The notes: generated by a model from the letters alone, not told the origin. A DNA stretch of 43,281 bases from Candidatus Gottesmanbacteria bacterium CG_4_10_14_0_8_um_filter_37_24 (GCA_002785215.1 PFMK01000091.1:1-43281); one strand, 5' to 3'; positions 33,083-42,189 are shown, counted from the first letter of the stretch. Numbers and translations are program-made.

Positions 33083-35104
33083 ATGCTAGGTAAGAATATT
33101 AACGGATATAAAGTTGAGGAATTTTTAGGTAAGGGAGGATTTGGTGAAGTTTATAAAGCTACAAAGAATGGTTCTCAATATGCTATCAAGTTTATTCGCG
33201 AAGATTTTATATACAAGGATTATCAAAAAGAGTTATTACGGAGAGAAATAGCAGCACTTAGAAAAGTAAAAAGCAAATATACTGTAACTTTCTTCGAGGA
33301 TGGTACACATACAGAAGGTTATACTACTTATCGATATATTGTAATGGAGTTAGTAGAAGGACTTACTCTTAGAGAAATATTAGATAAGTATCCTAAACCA
33401 TGGCCACAAGATAAAGCCATCAAACTTATAACCTATGTACTTATGGGTTTATCAGATATTCATAAAAAAGATATTATCCACCGCGATTTGAAGCCAGAAA
33501 ATATAAAGATAACTCCAAATAAAGAAGTAAAAATATTAGATTATGGTTTATCAAAAATTATTGATTATTCCTCAATTACGCAAACAGGTGTACCAGTTGG
33601 CTCTTTTTTCTATATGTCTCCAGAGCAAGTGAAAGGAGAGAAGCCATTAAAATGTGGAAGCGACTTTTATGCTATAGGAGTTGTGCTTTATGAGCTACTT
33701 ACCGGTCAAATACTGTTTTATCCCTCCACAAATGCTGAAATAATACATAAAACTATTAATGTTAAACCACCATATCCAACTTCTCTAAACCCTAAAATAT
33801 CCAACAATATTGAGAATGTCATCCTTAAGTTATTAGAAAAGGAAGTATACCAAAGGTATAGGACTATTGATGAGATTATCGAGGCATTAAACCAAAAGCC
33901 TATTACAGCTGTATCTGTTGCAACAGATAGAATAAAATTCTATCCGCGGGTAATTCAAAATGACACAAATATATTACAAGACTTTCTTAAGAATAATGAA
34001 ATAGATGGTGCCGATTTCCCAATAAATCTACATGCTCAATATAAAACTTTAAGTGCACTTTTACGCAGAAAAGCTAGTAAAATTGATTTCTTTTCAGACC
34101 CAAGTACTAATAGAATGGTTTATACAAATTTCAGAAAAACAAAAGGTCTGAGAGAATTACCTTATGCTCCTTCCGGGTATGACCCACTTACGACAGACGA
34201 TTTTAACAGTCAAATATCTATACAAAACTATGCTCAGAAAGTTATTGAATTACAGATTGCAAATGGTTGCAGTATTCTGACTGCTCCATTTTTCTATTTT
34301 GATAATACCAGTGATGAATGGTTTGTAGTCAATCTAAAACTATTAAGGGAAAGCGTTGATTATGTCAGAAAAAAGTATCCGCAATATAAAGTATCTGGTG
34401 CTATCTGCACTCAAGCAGAAATACTATGTAGACCTAAAGAACGTAAGACAATAATTGAAGATTTTGGTAATTGTGCAATGGATTTTTGCCAATTTTATAT
34501 CGATAAAATTTCTGAGACTATAGTAGATGCACAACTTTATAATTTTATTTCTACAGCTTTAGGTATCAAAAACTATAACAAAGCCAGGATTGTTAGTTGT
34601 AGAGTACCAGTAGTCGCATTGGGATTATTGACGATTGGATTTGATGCTATTACTTCTGGTTTAGGTGTTTTAGACTCTTTTAATAAAGGCGTGATAATTA
34701 AAGAAGAAGATATTACAGTGATGCCAACGAAGTACTATTTTCCAGATTTACTTATATCAGTAACTTATAGCTCAAAAACTAGGATGTATCAGGATATTAT
34801 AGCCCAAGAGTCAGATTTAAAAAAACAGCTACCTCAACTAAATATTAAATTAAAGTGTGATTGTTCTGGATGCATGCATACTTCAATGTCGGATACATAT
34901 CAAAAACCCCGATTGCACTTTTTACATGCTATAAAGAAAGATATTGATGAAATAAACTCAATAAGTTCAGCACAAAGAAAGAGTTATTTTATAGAGAGAA
35001 TTGATAAGGCGTATGATTTACAACAGAAGCTCATTGGGAGAGGTATACGATTACAATCTCCAACTTTTTTAAAGACTTGGAAAGAGATTTTAATGAAATT
35101 TTAG
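33083..35104 (+). CDS. Ser/Thr protein kinase with a large C-terminal domain of unknown type
   Basis: Residues 1-270 form a complete Hanks-type kinase: glycine loop LGKGGFGEVY, YAIKF lysine, catalytic HRDLKPEN (Asp135), DYG in place of DFG (Asp153), SPEQ activation-segment end and SDFYAIGVVLYELLTG. All catalytic residues are kept, so it should be active. The C-terminal 380 residues lack the usual PASTA or membrane segments. They look like an alternating strand-helix domain (CSILTAPFFYF, KVSGAICTQAEI, VVALGLLTIGFDAITSGLG) with a CDCSGC cluster near residue 591 and nearby His. The CxCxxC...H layout recalls the zinc site of tRNA-guanine transglycosylase-like TIM barrels; this is a weak likeness. 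Sitting behind a restriction-methyltransferase gene, it may sense or signal infection. Confidence 0.8.
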   Translation: MLGKNINGYKVEEFLGKGGFGEVYKATKNGSQYAIKFIREDFIYKDYQKELLRREIAALRKVKSKYTVTFFEDGTHTEGYTTYRYIVMELVEGLTLREILDKYPKPWPQDKAIKLITYVLMGLSDIHKKDIIHRDLKPENIKITPNKEVKILDYGLSKIIDYSSITQTGVPVGSFFYMSPEQVKGEKPLKCGSDFYAIGVVLYELLTGQILFYPSTNAEIIHKTINVKPPYPTSLNPKISNNIENVILKLLEKEVYQRYRTIDEIIEALNQKPITAVSVATDRIKFYPRVIQNDTNILQDFLKNNEIDGADFPINLHAQYKTLSALLRRKASKIDFFSDPSTNRMVYTNFRKTKGLRELPYAPSGYDPLTTDDFNSQISIQNYAQKVIELQIANGCSILTAPFFYFDNTSDEWFVVNLKLLRESVDYVRKKYPQYKVSGAICTQAEILCRPKERKTIIEDFGNCAMDFCQFYIDKISETIVDAQLYNFISTALGIKNYNKARIVSCRVPVVALGLLTIGFDAITSGLGVLDSFNKGVIIKEEDITVMPTKYYFPDLLISVTYSSKTRMYQDIIAQESDLKKQLPQLNIKLKCDCSGCMHTSMSDTYQKPRLHFLHAIKKDIDEINSISSAQRKSYFIERIDKAYDLQQKLIGRGIRLQSPTFLKTWKEILMKF

Positions 35105-35761
35105 TGAAATAACCTGGTGAAGAAACAGTTCTTTAGCAAATAATCCCATCGATTCCTCGTAAAAAGAAAGGAATGAGTTTTGAGAAGGTTTCCGTTTGAA
35201 GTAAATCTCTCCATTCTTTTGATTAAATAAAATTAAGCCTATATCATGTCTATCAAGATAAGAATAGTCGATATTTGTTTCGTAGTTAGATAAGATTGCT
35301 AGATAACATTCATCGGTGTAACTTTTATATCTTCTTGCCTGCAGAACCCCTTGTTTCCAATCCTTTATTTTAGCCTCAATTGCTATAAGTTTCTTAATAG
35401 GATTTAAAATAGTATTTACTTTTTTAAAGTATTTTCTTCCGTCTTTAACAATATAATCACCAACTGCTAACAACTGAATAATCTCTCTACTAATATATTT
35501 GCTTGTGCCAGAGATTCTTATAACATCTTCTACTGTAAAAAGCGTGTCATTTGGTAATGAAAGAAAACTTTTTAGAGCGTAATAATTATTTATAGGTTTT
35601 CTATTTATAGAATTATTATTTGTAAAGAAGTCTTTTGCGAAGGCTAAATCTGCTATCCCATAACCTGCGGAGAATTCTTGAATAGCAATATCGGTATGGA
35701 AGGTTTTTTTTAATCCTTTGGCTAATTCAGCTACCAACTGATTTTCTGTCTGGATTTGCAT
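35090..35761 (-). CDS. PD-(D/E)XK-like nuclease or related protein
   Basis: The 223-residue protein has Asp in GYGIADLAFAKD (about residue 35) and Glu-Ala-Lys in LIAIEAKIKDWKQGVLQARRYK (about residue 130), which fit the spaced acidic residues and EXK of this nuclease superfamily. Between them lies a helix-turn-helix-like part (TVEDVIRISGTSKYISREIIQLL), probably DNA-binding. The KDWKQGVLQARRY helix is typical of restriction-type folds. It is the only minus-strand gene within the main island run and overlaps the 3' end of the kinase gene by 15 nt. Confidence 0.6.
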   Translation of the reverse strand: MQIQTENQLVAELAKGLKKTFHTDIAIQEFSAGYGIADLAFAKDFFTNNNSINRKPINNYYALKSFLSLPNDTLFTVEDVIRISGTSKYISREIIQLLAVGDYIVKDGRKYFKKVNTILNPIKKLIAIEAKIKDWKQGVLQARRYKSYTDECYLAILSNYETNIDYSYLDRHDIGLILFNQKNGEIYFKRKPSQNSFLSFYEESMGLFAKELFLHQVISLKFH

Positions 35762-36015
35762 TTCTGTATTTAGAATAGCACAAATAACTTTTTTTTACTC
35801 TAGCATCAATTTAACAGCTAAATGTATCTATTTTCATTAAAACGAGATAATGATTCGGAAAGAAAAGTGTACATGAAAATTACTTTAAAGGTATTGCATT
35901 TATCAGTATACAGGAAATCAGACTGGTATTAGTAGCATATTATTTGTGAAAGATGGTACGAAGAAGTATAATTCTTAGCATACAGTAATAGATGATTAGG
36001 ATAAGATAATTTATT
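35762..36015. other. Intergenic spacer between divergent island genes
   Basis: This 254-nt AT-rich stretch separates the divergent starts of the nuclease-like gene and the DUF262 gene and must hold both promoters. I see no convincing hexamer pair and no coding region. Confidence 0.35.
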
Positions 36016-38425
36016 ATGGATATACAGAAAATAAAAATCAAAGGTGATTACAAACTGGCAGATATTGTCCATGATATTGAAAAGGGGATATTGCGGATTC
36101 CACAGTTTCAAAGAGAGTTTGTGTGGGATAAGCCAAGAGTGATTAAACTTCTAGAGAGTATATATCTTGAGTATCCAATTGGCTCTTTTTTCTTCTGGGA
36201 TGCACCAAGAAAATACTATGACTTTTATCGGGATATTGCCGAGTTGGGACTTCCTAAGCCTGATAAATACGAAAAGATTGTTTTTATTCTTGACGGCCAA
36301 CAACGGCTTACTTCCCTTTATGTAACAGTTAAAGGATTAACTCTATATGGCAGGGATTATAAAAAGATTTGTTTTGATTTAGACGAGAAAGTTTTTGTTG
36401 ACAGAACTCCAGACAATCAGCGGTATGTTTCCATCTGTGATTTGCTTTCCAACGAAAGATATGATGTTTATGAAGGTTTGACTGTTGAGCATAAAAAAGC
36501 GTTTAATGAGTGTTTTCAAAGGTTTAACAATTATCCTTTTTCGGCCATTGACGTTCGGGATAAAGAATTGGATGAGGTATGCGATATTTTTGAACGGATT
36601 AACCAAGGCGGGCAAAAACTTAATTTGTTTGACCTTATATCCGCCAGCACCTGGACACCCGAATTTGATTTACGGCTAGCGGTCAAAGGAGAAAACGAGA
36701 AGTTAAAAACAAAGGGATTCGGAGAAATTGACAACGAAGTCTACCTTCAGGCACTTTCTCTTATTGCCAAGGGTTCATGCACCAGACCTGTTCAGTTACA
36801 GTTGAAAGCCGAAGATGTCGGTAAGTTTTGGCAGAATACTATCGAATCCATCGCCCTGGCGATTGATTATTTGAGAAACAATTTAGGCGTTGTTAATTCT
36901 ATCTTTATTCCTTACCGCAGTATGATTGCCTTGGTTGCCTATCTGTTTTTCAAAAGTGGTAGGAAGCTTAAACCACGAACAATCAGAACTTCTAGCTCAA
37001 TGGTTCTGGCAGACCACATTCTCTGAAAGATATGGAGCATCAATTTTGACTCTTATGACGGAAGACAGAAGAATTATGGATAAAATCGCTGAAGAGAGAG
37101 ATGTTACTATACGCTATCCCAATGATATAAATATAGAATCATTGATGGATATAAGGATGTATAGGAAGTCCGCTATCAAAAATGGAGTGTTATGTCTTCT
37201 TACTAGACGAAACCCTCTTCATTTTAAAAACAACACACAGCTACCTTTGAGAGACGTCTACTACTCAGATTTCAATAACGCTGAAAGACACCATATCTTC
37301 CCAAAATCTATTGTACAGAAAGCCTACCCCGCTATAAAAGTCCATTCACTGCCTAATTTCTGTTTTATACCAGCAGAACTCAATAAAGAAATTTCAAACA
37401 AAAAGCCAAGTAAATACTTTGCAGAGTTTGCCTCTGAAAATCCAGATTTTGAAGATACGCTCAAGACACACCTTATCAAATACGATGAATCTATTAAGAC
37501 CGATGATTTTATTTCCTTTCTCTCTTCAAGAGCAGCAGCTATGCTTGAGGAAATAACAAGAGCTACAGGTTCAAAAATAAGTAGAGTATCAGCTGATGAC
37601 GCTAATAAGGCGATAGACAAGGTAGAGAAATCCTTAAGGAATTTGTTGGATAAGAAGTTATCAGTAAAGAATGTAAATTACTGGAAAGGTCCTATTCCGG
37701 GCGATATTGTAGACGTAGTAAAAGGAAGATTGGACGATTATTTGAAGAAAGACCCTTCAAAAACAGTTAACGATTTTACCCCAAGAGATTTACTCGATTT
37801 CTGTGACATCATGGATTACTACAAAATAATCATCTGCAACTGGGACATATTCCAATCTCTTTTTAGGTCGAAAGTAGAAACTGAAAAAAGGTTTATCAAC
37901 CTCAAAGAATATCGCAACACTGTAAAACATAACAGAGGAGAAATCGTACCTTTTATAAAGAAAGAGGGAGAAGCGGCATTAGAGTGGTTATCGATTATCT
38001 TGGAGGAAAAAAGTAAAAAGAAGGAAGAAAAGTCTATAGCCCAAGATGATATTGGTATCGTATCTCACAAGATAAATAGCAAAGAAGAAATAGACACGAT
38101 TGTCTGCCCGGCAAAAGAAGATGGTTTTAAAGCGACCTTTTTAGGTGAGAAACAATGGTATTCAATAAGAATATCTTCATCAGTCATACCAAGACTTAAA
38201 TACTTGGCAATTTATGAAGTTTCACCAGTTAGCGCTATACGTTGGGCAGGTAAAGTACTGAAAGTTGAACTATTTGAGAATGGACCTAAATATAGAGTCT
38301 ATCTTTCAGAAATATTCAAAGTAGGACCTATTGAAAAAGATAGCCCAAAATTTGTTCCTCAGGGTTCTCGATATACGAAGTTTGATTTGCTCTCCAAAGC
38401 TAAAAAACTCTCTGATATTTTTTAG
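36016..38425 (+). pseudogene. DUF262-HNH protein with fused HEPN and PUA-like domains, frameshifted
   Basis: Two overlapping frames (36,016-37,026 and 36,926-38,425) make one gene if the frame shifts near 36,946-36,960, beside T5 and A4 runs. The first part is DUF262 (GmrS/ParB-like), with IPQFQREFVWD and LDGQQRLTSLY. The second continues the family (ELLAQWFWQTTFSERY) and has an HNH-type site, AERHHIFPKS. A helical domain follows with RNTVKH (37,913-37,930), which matches the R-x4-H of HEPN ribonucleases. The C-terminus (WYSIRISS, YEVSPVSAIRWAGKV) resembles PUA/EVE-like folds that read modified bases. GmrSD proteins cut modified phage DNA. Arginine codon choice differs across the break (CGG before, AGA after), so fusion of two genes is an alternative to a simple indel. 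Confidence 0.75.
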
Positions 38426-38438
38426 AAACGATTATTCT

Positions 38439-38591
38439 ATGAAGATAAACAAAGAGTGGCATCTGAAAAATAGGATGCCTAAAAATCCCTCACTTGAAGA
38501 ACGAATAAAGTGGCATATAGAACACGTCAAGAATTGTGCTTGCAGACCTATACCGAAGAGACTGCAGACAGAAATTGAAAAGAGTATATAA
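38439..38591 (+). CDS. Small conserved 50-residue protein
   Basis: From the ATG at 38,439 the product begins MKINKEWHLKNRMPKNPSLE and continues with RIKWHIEHVKNCACRPIP. A longer in-frame ORF overlaps the preceding gene and is unlikely. The compact pattern of His, Trp and two Cys (HIEHVKNCAC) resembles small proteins seen next to restriction and nuclease genes, and could bind metal. It starts 13 nt after the DUF262 gene and 35 nt before the next gene. Its function is unknown. Confidence 0.65.
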   Translation: MKINKEWHLKNRMPKNPSLEERIKWHIEHVKNCACRPIPKRLQTEIEKSI

Positions 38592-38626
38592 AGACAATAA
38601 TACTTCAGTCCTTATAATATGACATT

Positions 38627-39184
38627 ATGTTTATAAAAGATTTATTATCTGAATTTATTTCAAAAATATCCAGTGGAGAATTGGAAATATACAATGAGGC
38701 AAGTATTCAATATGAGCTTGCTATCTTTCTCAGACAAAGACTTCCTAATTACAAAGTGCAACTTGAGAGAAGCATTAGATATTTTGGACTAAAGAAGCAG
38801 GGGTTTGAAAAGAGAGAAATTGACATTGTCATCTACGATACTGCTTTGCAGGATAAACATGCTATTGAGTTAAAATATCCGACAAATGGTCAATATCCTG
38901 AGCAGATGTTTAGTTTCTGTAAAGACATACGATTCTTAGAGCAATTAGCAGAGAACGGCTTTCATGAGAACTTATTTATCGTATTTGCAGATGACGCAAA
39001 CTTTTGGACAGGAAAATCCGCAGAAGACTCAATATACAGATTTTTTAGGGGTGGAATAGAGCTTCAAGGAACAATTACAAAACCCACAGGGAAAAAGAGC
39101 CATGAAATAGAACTCAGAAGAAACTATACTGTAAAATGGGAAAATATGAATGAAAAATTAAAATACTGGATTGCCGAAATATAA
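38627..39184 (+). CDS. PD-(D/E)XK nuclease-superfamily protein
   Basis: The 185-residue protein has an Asp in KREIDIVIYD (about residue 67) and Glu-Leu-Lys in HAIELKYP (about residue 84), the classic D...ExK arrangement. NGQYPEQMFSFCKDIRFLEQL follows as the helix after the active strand. A later strand IVFADDANFWTG completes the fold. It is compact, with no added DNA-binding domain. The stop is 2 nt before the start of the zinc-ribbon gene, so the two are probably a functional pair. Confidence 0.75.
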   Translation: MFIKDLLSEFISKISSGELEIYNEASIQYELAIFLRQRLPNYKVQLERSIRYFGLKKQGFEKREIDIVIYDTALQDKHAIELKYPTNGQYPEQMFSFCKDIRFLEQLAENGFHENLFIVFADDANFWTGKSAEDSIYRFFRGGIELQGTITKPTGKKSHEIELRRNYTVKWENMNEKLKYWIAEI

Positions 39185-39186
39185 TC

Positions 39187-39927
39187 ATGACAAGAAGACT
39201 GAATTCTTTTGAGCTTCATTTCAAAGATAAGAATGACCATGATAATGCAGTAATTATAGACAAAGAACCTGATACATGTCCTCTCTGTAATCATGGTATT
39301 GAGGCACTACTTATTGATGCATATGGTAAATCTGACTTAAACAAAGGTCATTTTATTCAATCCATATACAAGTGTCCTCGTATAGATTGTCAGACAGTTT
39401 TTATCGCATATTACACTTCGGGCTCTTGGTATGGACCTAGAAATATCAGTGAGTATGTTTTTCTTCAAAATACTTTTATACCAGCATATATAAAAGAGGA
39501 GAACTTTGAAAAAGAGATTGAAAGATTATCACCACAGTTTGTAGAAATATATACCCAAGCAAGTATTGCTGAAAACATGGGATTGAAAGCTATTTGCGGA
39601 GCAGGATACCGCAAGGCTTTAGAATACCTGATTAAAGACTATCTAAAACTGACCATGCCCACGATTACTAAAGAAGTAGAGAATCACTATTTAGGTTATG
39701 TGATAGCTAACTATGTTGGAAATGAAAGAATCAAAAAAATGGCAGGTTTAGCAAAGAACGTAGGCAACGATGAAACTCATTACATAAGGAAAATAGACAA
39801 ACTATCTTTAGAAGATTTAAAAAAGCTGATAAGACTTACTACTCATTGGATAACTGACGAATTGCTTACAGAAGAATACGCCACAATTTACGAAAAGTTA
39901 ATGACTAATGACAAAGATAAAAAATAA
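39187..39927 (+). CDS. Zinc-ribbon DUF4145-like (HEPN-related) protein
   Basis: The 246-residue protein starts with a zinc-binding part (CPLCNHG and KCPRIDCQTVFIAYY, about residues 33-80). A helical C-terminal domain follows, with AENMGLKAICGAGYRKALEYLIKDYL, the hallmark of DUF4145, and a later NDETHYIRKIDKLS. DUF4145 proteins are often attached to or beside restriction enzymes and are thought to be HEPN-like. It is translationally linked to the nuclease gene upstream. Confidence 0.75.
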   Translation: MTRRLNSFELHFKDKNDHDNAVIIDKEPDTCPLCNHGIEALLIDAYGKSDLNKGHFIQSIYKCPRIDCQTVFIAYYTSGSWYGPRNISEYVFLQNTFIPAYIKEENFEKEIERLSPQFVEIYTQASIAENMGLKAICGAGYRKALEYLIKDYLKLTMPTITKEVENHYLGYVIANYVGNERIKKMAGLAKNVGNDETHYIRKIDKLSLEDLKKLIRLTTHWITDELLTEEYATIYEKLMTNDKDKK

Positions 39928-39953
39928 TCGTTAAACACTGTTTATTTAACGAT
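39927..39953. terminator. Hairpin between convergent island genes
   Basis: ATCGTTAAA (39,927-39,935) and TTTAACGAT (39,945-39,953) are perfect inverted repeats around 9 nt. They lie between the ends of the DUF4145-like gene and the convergent protease gene, so a bidirectional terminator is plausible, but the stem is AT-rich. A third partial copy, TTTAAACGAT, follows at about 39,980. Confidence 0.45.
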
Positions 39954-39993
39954 TTAAAGATAACTGTCGATAAGTTAATGTTTAAACGATACT

Positions 39994-40905
39994 CTAACTC
40001 ATCTTCAGTAATTTTGAAGCAACCACAGCTAAAAGACTGCCTGTAAAATTTGAAATTGTGTCTGTAGCCACCCTTTTTAACCAAGCAACAGCCTTATTTT
40101 TAAAATTTTTATCTTTTTTAATCCTTTTCTCAAATTCATTCTTCACTATTCTATGGATTCTCCTTTTCAAAACATCATCACTAACTTCTGAATAAGTCTT
40201 ATCAATCTTTTTAATTATTTCAGTCCATTTACTCAATGGAGATTCACTTAATAAGTCAACATTCTTAGAAATGTCTTTAACAATTTTTTGATGATTTATT
40301 TTTATTATTTGTGGGGAGTTTCTTTTATTTATTGAAGCATCGATATTTGAATTTATGACATCTCCCCCTACATTAATATTAGTTATTTGATTAATGCCAT
40401 TTTTTTTGGAAAAGATTTTTTTATAAATTATTACTTGTCTTTCATCTGCTTCTCTAAATTTATAGAATACATTTTTTCTTGGGACTATTCTCAAAATCTC
40501 TGCAGCTACTTCTAATTCTCCTTCTTTGAATAAAACATTAAACCATTTTAAAAAATTTCTACCTAGTATAGGACAAGGCACTTCTATTTTGGGAGAAAAA
40601 AAGACATCCAAAGGAAATTCGACAGTAGAAAGTCTACAACTAAGTTTAGTACTATATACATTTATTACACGACTGTCGATACCTATAACCTGATTAGTCT
40701 CTAATTTTTTATAGTTAACTTTACCTTCAAATAATGACAGTATTATTTTATAAGGAACTAAGGACATGTCTGCCCCTGTATCTAATAGAAAACGAAAACT
40801 GTAGGCTCTATTTTTTAACCCCAAAATATCTACAGGGATTATAGGGGTAGCTATCTTGCCAAAACCAATACTATCTCGAAATTCATAAGGGAATCTATAA
40901 ATCAT
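39994..40905 (-). CDS. Retropepsin-like aspartic protease with helical C-terminal region
   Basis: Residues 1-150 form a retropepsin-type fold: the active-site FLLDTGADMSLVP (Asp42) and the later PILGRNFLKW, matching the family's ILGxDFL strand, with flap-region VIGIDSRVINVYS between. Only one DTG motif is present, so the enzyme would act as a dimer. The C-terminal half contains ITNINVGGDVINSNI, a short Gly/Val/Asn pattern seen in linkers of multidomain signalling and effector proteins. It ends in a charged helix and a hydrophobic helix (FTGSLLAVVASKLL) that could touch or enter a membrane. It converges on the nuclease/DUF4145 pair. A protease effector in defence is a reasonable but untested idea. 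Confidence 0.75.
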   Translation of the reverse strand: MIYRFPYEFRDSIGFGKIATPIIPVDILGLKNRAYSFRFLLDTGADMSLVPYKIILSLFEGKVNYKKLETNQVIGIDSRVINVYSTKLSCRLSTVEFPLDVFFSPKIEVPCPILGRNFLKWFNVLFKEGELEVAAEILRIVPRKNVFYKFREADERQVIIYKKIFSKKNGINQITNINVGGDVINSNIDASINKRNSPQIIKINHQKIVKDISKNVDLLSESPLSKWTEIIKKIDKTYSEVSDDVLKRRIHRIVKNEFEKRIKKDKNFKNKAVAWLKRVATDTISNFTGSLLAVVASKLLKMS

Positions 40906-41010
40906 ATCAATAGACTTCTTGCGTAATTAGGTAATGACTGTATTTCTTGTTACGCAATACGTTTATTATACTACAGAGATATATCGTGAGTAAGACTGTG
41001 GGGTAAATGA

Positions 41011-41043
41011 AAGAGGCTAGGTTATTTTACTTCCTAGCCTCTT
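41011..41043 (-). terminator. Intrinsic terminator of the small-gene operon
   Basis: AAGAGGCTAGG (41,011-41,021) pairs perfectly with CCTAGCCTCTT (41,033-41,043) around 11 nt. It is 17 nt beyond the end of the 132-residue gene on the minus strand. The T tract is short on that strand and slightly better on the plus strand, so it may work both ways. Confidence 0.75.
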
Positions 41044-41060
41044 TTAACCAAGCTTAATCT

Positions 41061-41459
41061 TTACTTTTTTATATTCCTTGGTTTTAGAAATGGAGCTACC
41101 ACGTCTATCTCTCTTATAGCATCATCTATACTCTCAAACTCTTTCCCTAAGTCTTTTCCTGATGGTGTCATTATCCGTGTAGAACCGTCTTTTAACCCGC
41201 CATAGACTTCTATCACACAGCTCTTGTATGGCAGTATTAAATCTGGCATATGAAGTCCTGCTGGATTCTCTTTTGAGTGTATATTTAACTCTTCTTCCTC
41301 TCTAGCTTCTTGTTCAGCTGCTAAAACTATCCGAGAGGTTTTTCCCAATCTTTTATGACTTACCAACACGTATCCTAAAGCTAAGAAGAACAGCCAGTAT
41401 TCTCCGCTTATAAGAGTTCCAAGGACTAATAGAATTTCGTATGGTAGTAACGACTTCAT
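41061..41459 (-). CDS. Small membrane protein with cytoplasmic tail, unknown function
   Basis: The 132-residue protein begins with two hydrophobic stretches (about residues 5-18 and 21-35), followed by a charged hinge (EQEAREEEELN) and a folded tail with VIEVYGGLKDGSTRIMTPSGKDLGKEFESIDDAIREID, which resembles a small beta-alpha domain. I recognise no family. It overlaps the preceding 84-residue gene by 4 nt (ATGA). Confidence 0.6.
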   Translation of the reverse strand: MKSLLPYEILLVLGTLISGEYWLFFLALGYVLVSHKRLGKTSRIVLAAEQEAREEEELNIHSKENPAGLHMPDLILPYKSCVIEVYGGLKDGSTRIMTPSGKDLGKEFESIDDAIREIDVVAPFLKPRNIKK

Positions 41460-41710
41460 GCTTTTTTGTTTTGCTTTTTAACTTCTTTCTTATTATTAAC
41501 AGCCTCTTGTTTGACTGTATTTGCTTTGTCATTTACAGATTTAACCTCTAATGGTTTTAGTTCCTTATTTGCTTTCTTTAGAGCTTTTCGCTTCTCATAG
41601 TATCGTTTTGCTGCCATTTTGCCCTTTTCCGATTGTTGGTATTTTTTTCTTGAAGCTACACCTTTCGAACTGTAATAATAACGTTTTTGTGATTCTGTCC
41701 ATTTACCCAT
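41456..41710 (-). CDS. Small basic protein with repeated KG motifs
   Basis: From the ATG at 41,708-41,710 the protein has 84 residues. It is preceded by AAGGAGGTGATG, an almost full complement to the 16S rRNA tail, which fixes this start over an ATG 21 nt upstream. The sequence contains two similar units of about 15 residues (YYYSSKGVASRKKY, QQSEKGKMAAKRYY), each with Ser-x-Lys-Gly and trailing basic/aromatic residues, then a Lys-rich tail. It probably binds nucleic acid. Similar repeats occur in phage and plasmid proteins. It lies 36 nt after the next small gene. Confidence 0.65.
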   Translation of the reverse strand: MGKWTESQKRYYYSSKGVASRKKYQQSEKGKMAAKRYYEKRKALKKANKELKPLEVKSVNDKANTVKQEAVNNKKEVKKQNKKA

Positions 41711-41746
41711 TTTCATCACCTCCTTAAACATTTATTAAACTAAACT

Positions 41747-41929
41747 TCAAAACAGATTTACTAACACTTCTTTTGGCACTAGATTCTTTCTAATCATTTG
41801 AGCGAGCAATTTGTCTCCTTTTTCACTATCAAACTCTACAAACTCTGGAAGTCTGTCTAATGGTACTTTCCTGAATTGTTTTAATCTGTAATCTACTGTA
41901 TAGCCTTTATATGTAGGTAATATATTCAT
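41747..41929 (-). CDS. Small 60-residue conserved protein
   Basis: The product begins MNILPTYKGYTVDYRLKQFR and contains EFVEFDSEKGDKLLAQMIR. The ATG is preceded by AGGAGGTGATG at ideal spacing, so the gene is real. Small proteins of this look are common in mobile elements and have no assigned function. It is in a run with the 67- and 84-residue genes. Confidence 0.7.
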   Translation of the reverse strand: MNILPTYKGYTVDYRLKQFRKVPLDRLPEFVEFDSEKGDKLLAQMIRKNLVPKEVLVNLF

Positions 41930-41985
41930 GCTTCATCACCTCCTGACGATATAAATAAAGTTAACAACGGCCTTTTTAGGCCCTG

Positions 41986-42189
41986 TTATTCCAGAACCTT
42001 CACTATGACCACATAGTAGGTATTTGAGCTGTTCCAGCCACTATACAAGAAGTTGCATTTTGTGATATTAAGCCTGTTACATACCTCGTCTTTGAAATCA
42101 TCCTCGCTGTCCGCTTCCATCTTCTCAGCCTGACTTGCAGTTAACACCAATACTTTGGTTGTTTCGTTGTCGATGATTTGTTCTTTCAT
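41986..42189 (-). CDS. Small acidic protein of 67 residues
   Basis: The start at 42,187-42,189 follows AAGGAGAG by a few nucleotides. A longer frame would add 13 residues without such a site. The product begins MKEQIIDNETTKVLVL, has LTASQAEKMEADSEDDF and ends in a beta strand YYVVIVKVLE. There is no known family. A GGCC/GGCC hairpin (about 41,969-41,982) separates it from the next gene and might act as a weak attenuator. Confidence 0.6.
   Translation of the reverse strand: MKEQIIDNETTKVLVLTASQAEKMEADSEDDFKDEVCNRLNITKCNFLYSGWNSSNTYYVVIVKVLE

Noticed and set aside
29254..35104. Complete BREX or Pgl system
   Set aside because: A methyltransferase and a kinase are present, but no PglZ-type phosphatase, no BrxC/PglY ATPase and no Lon-like gene occur in the window.
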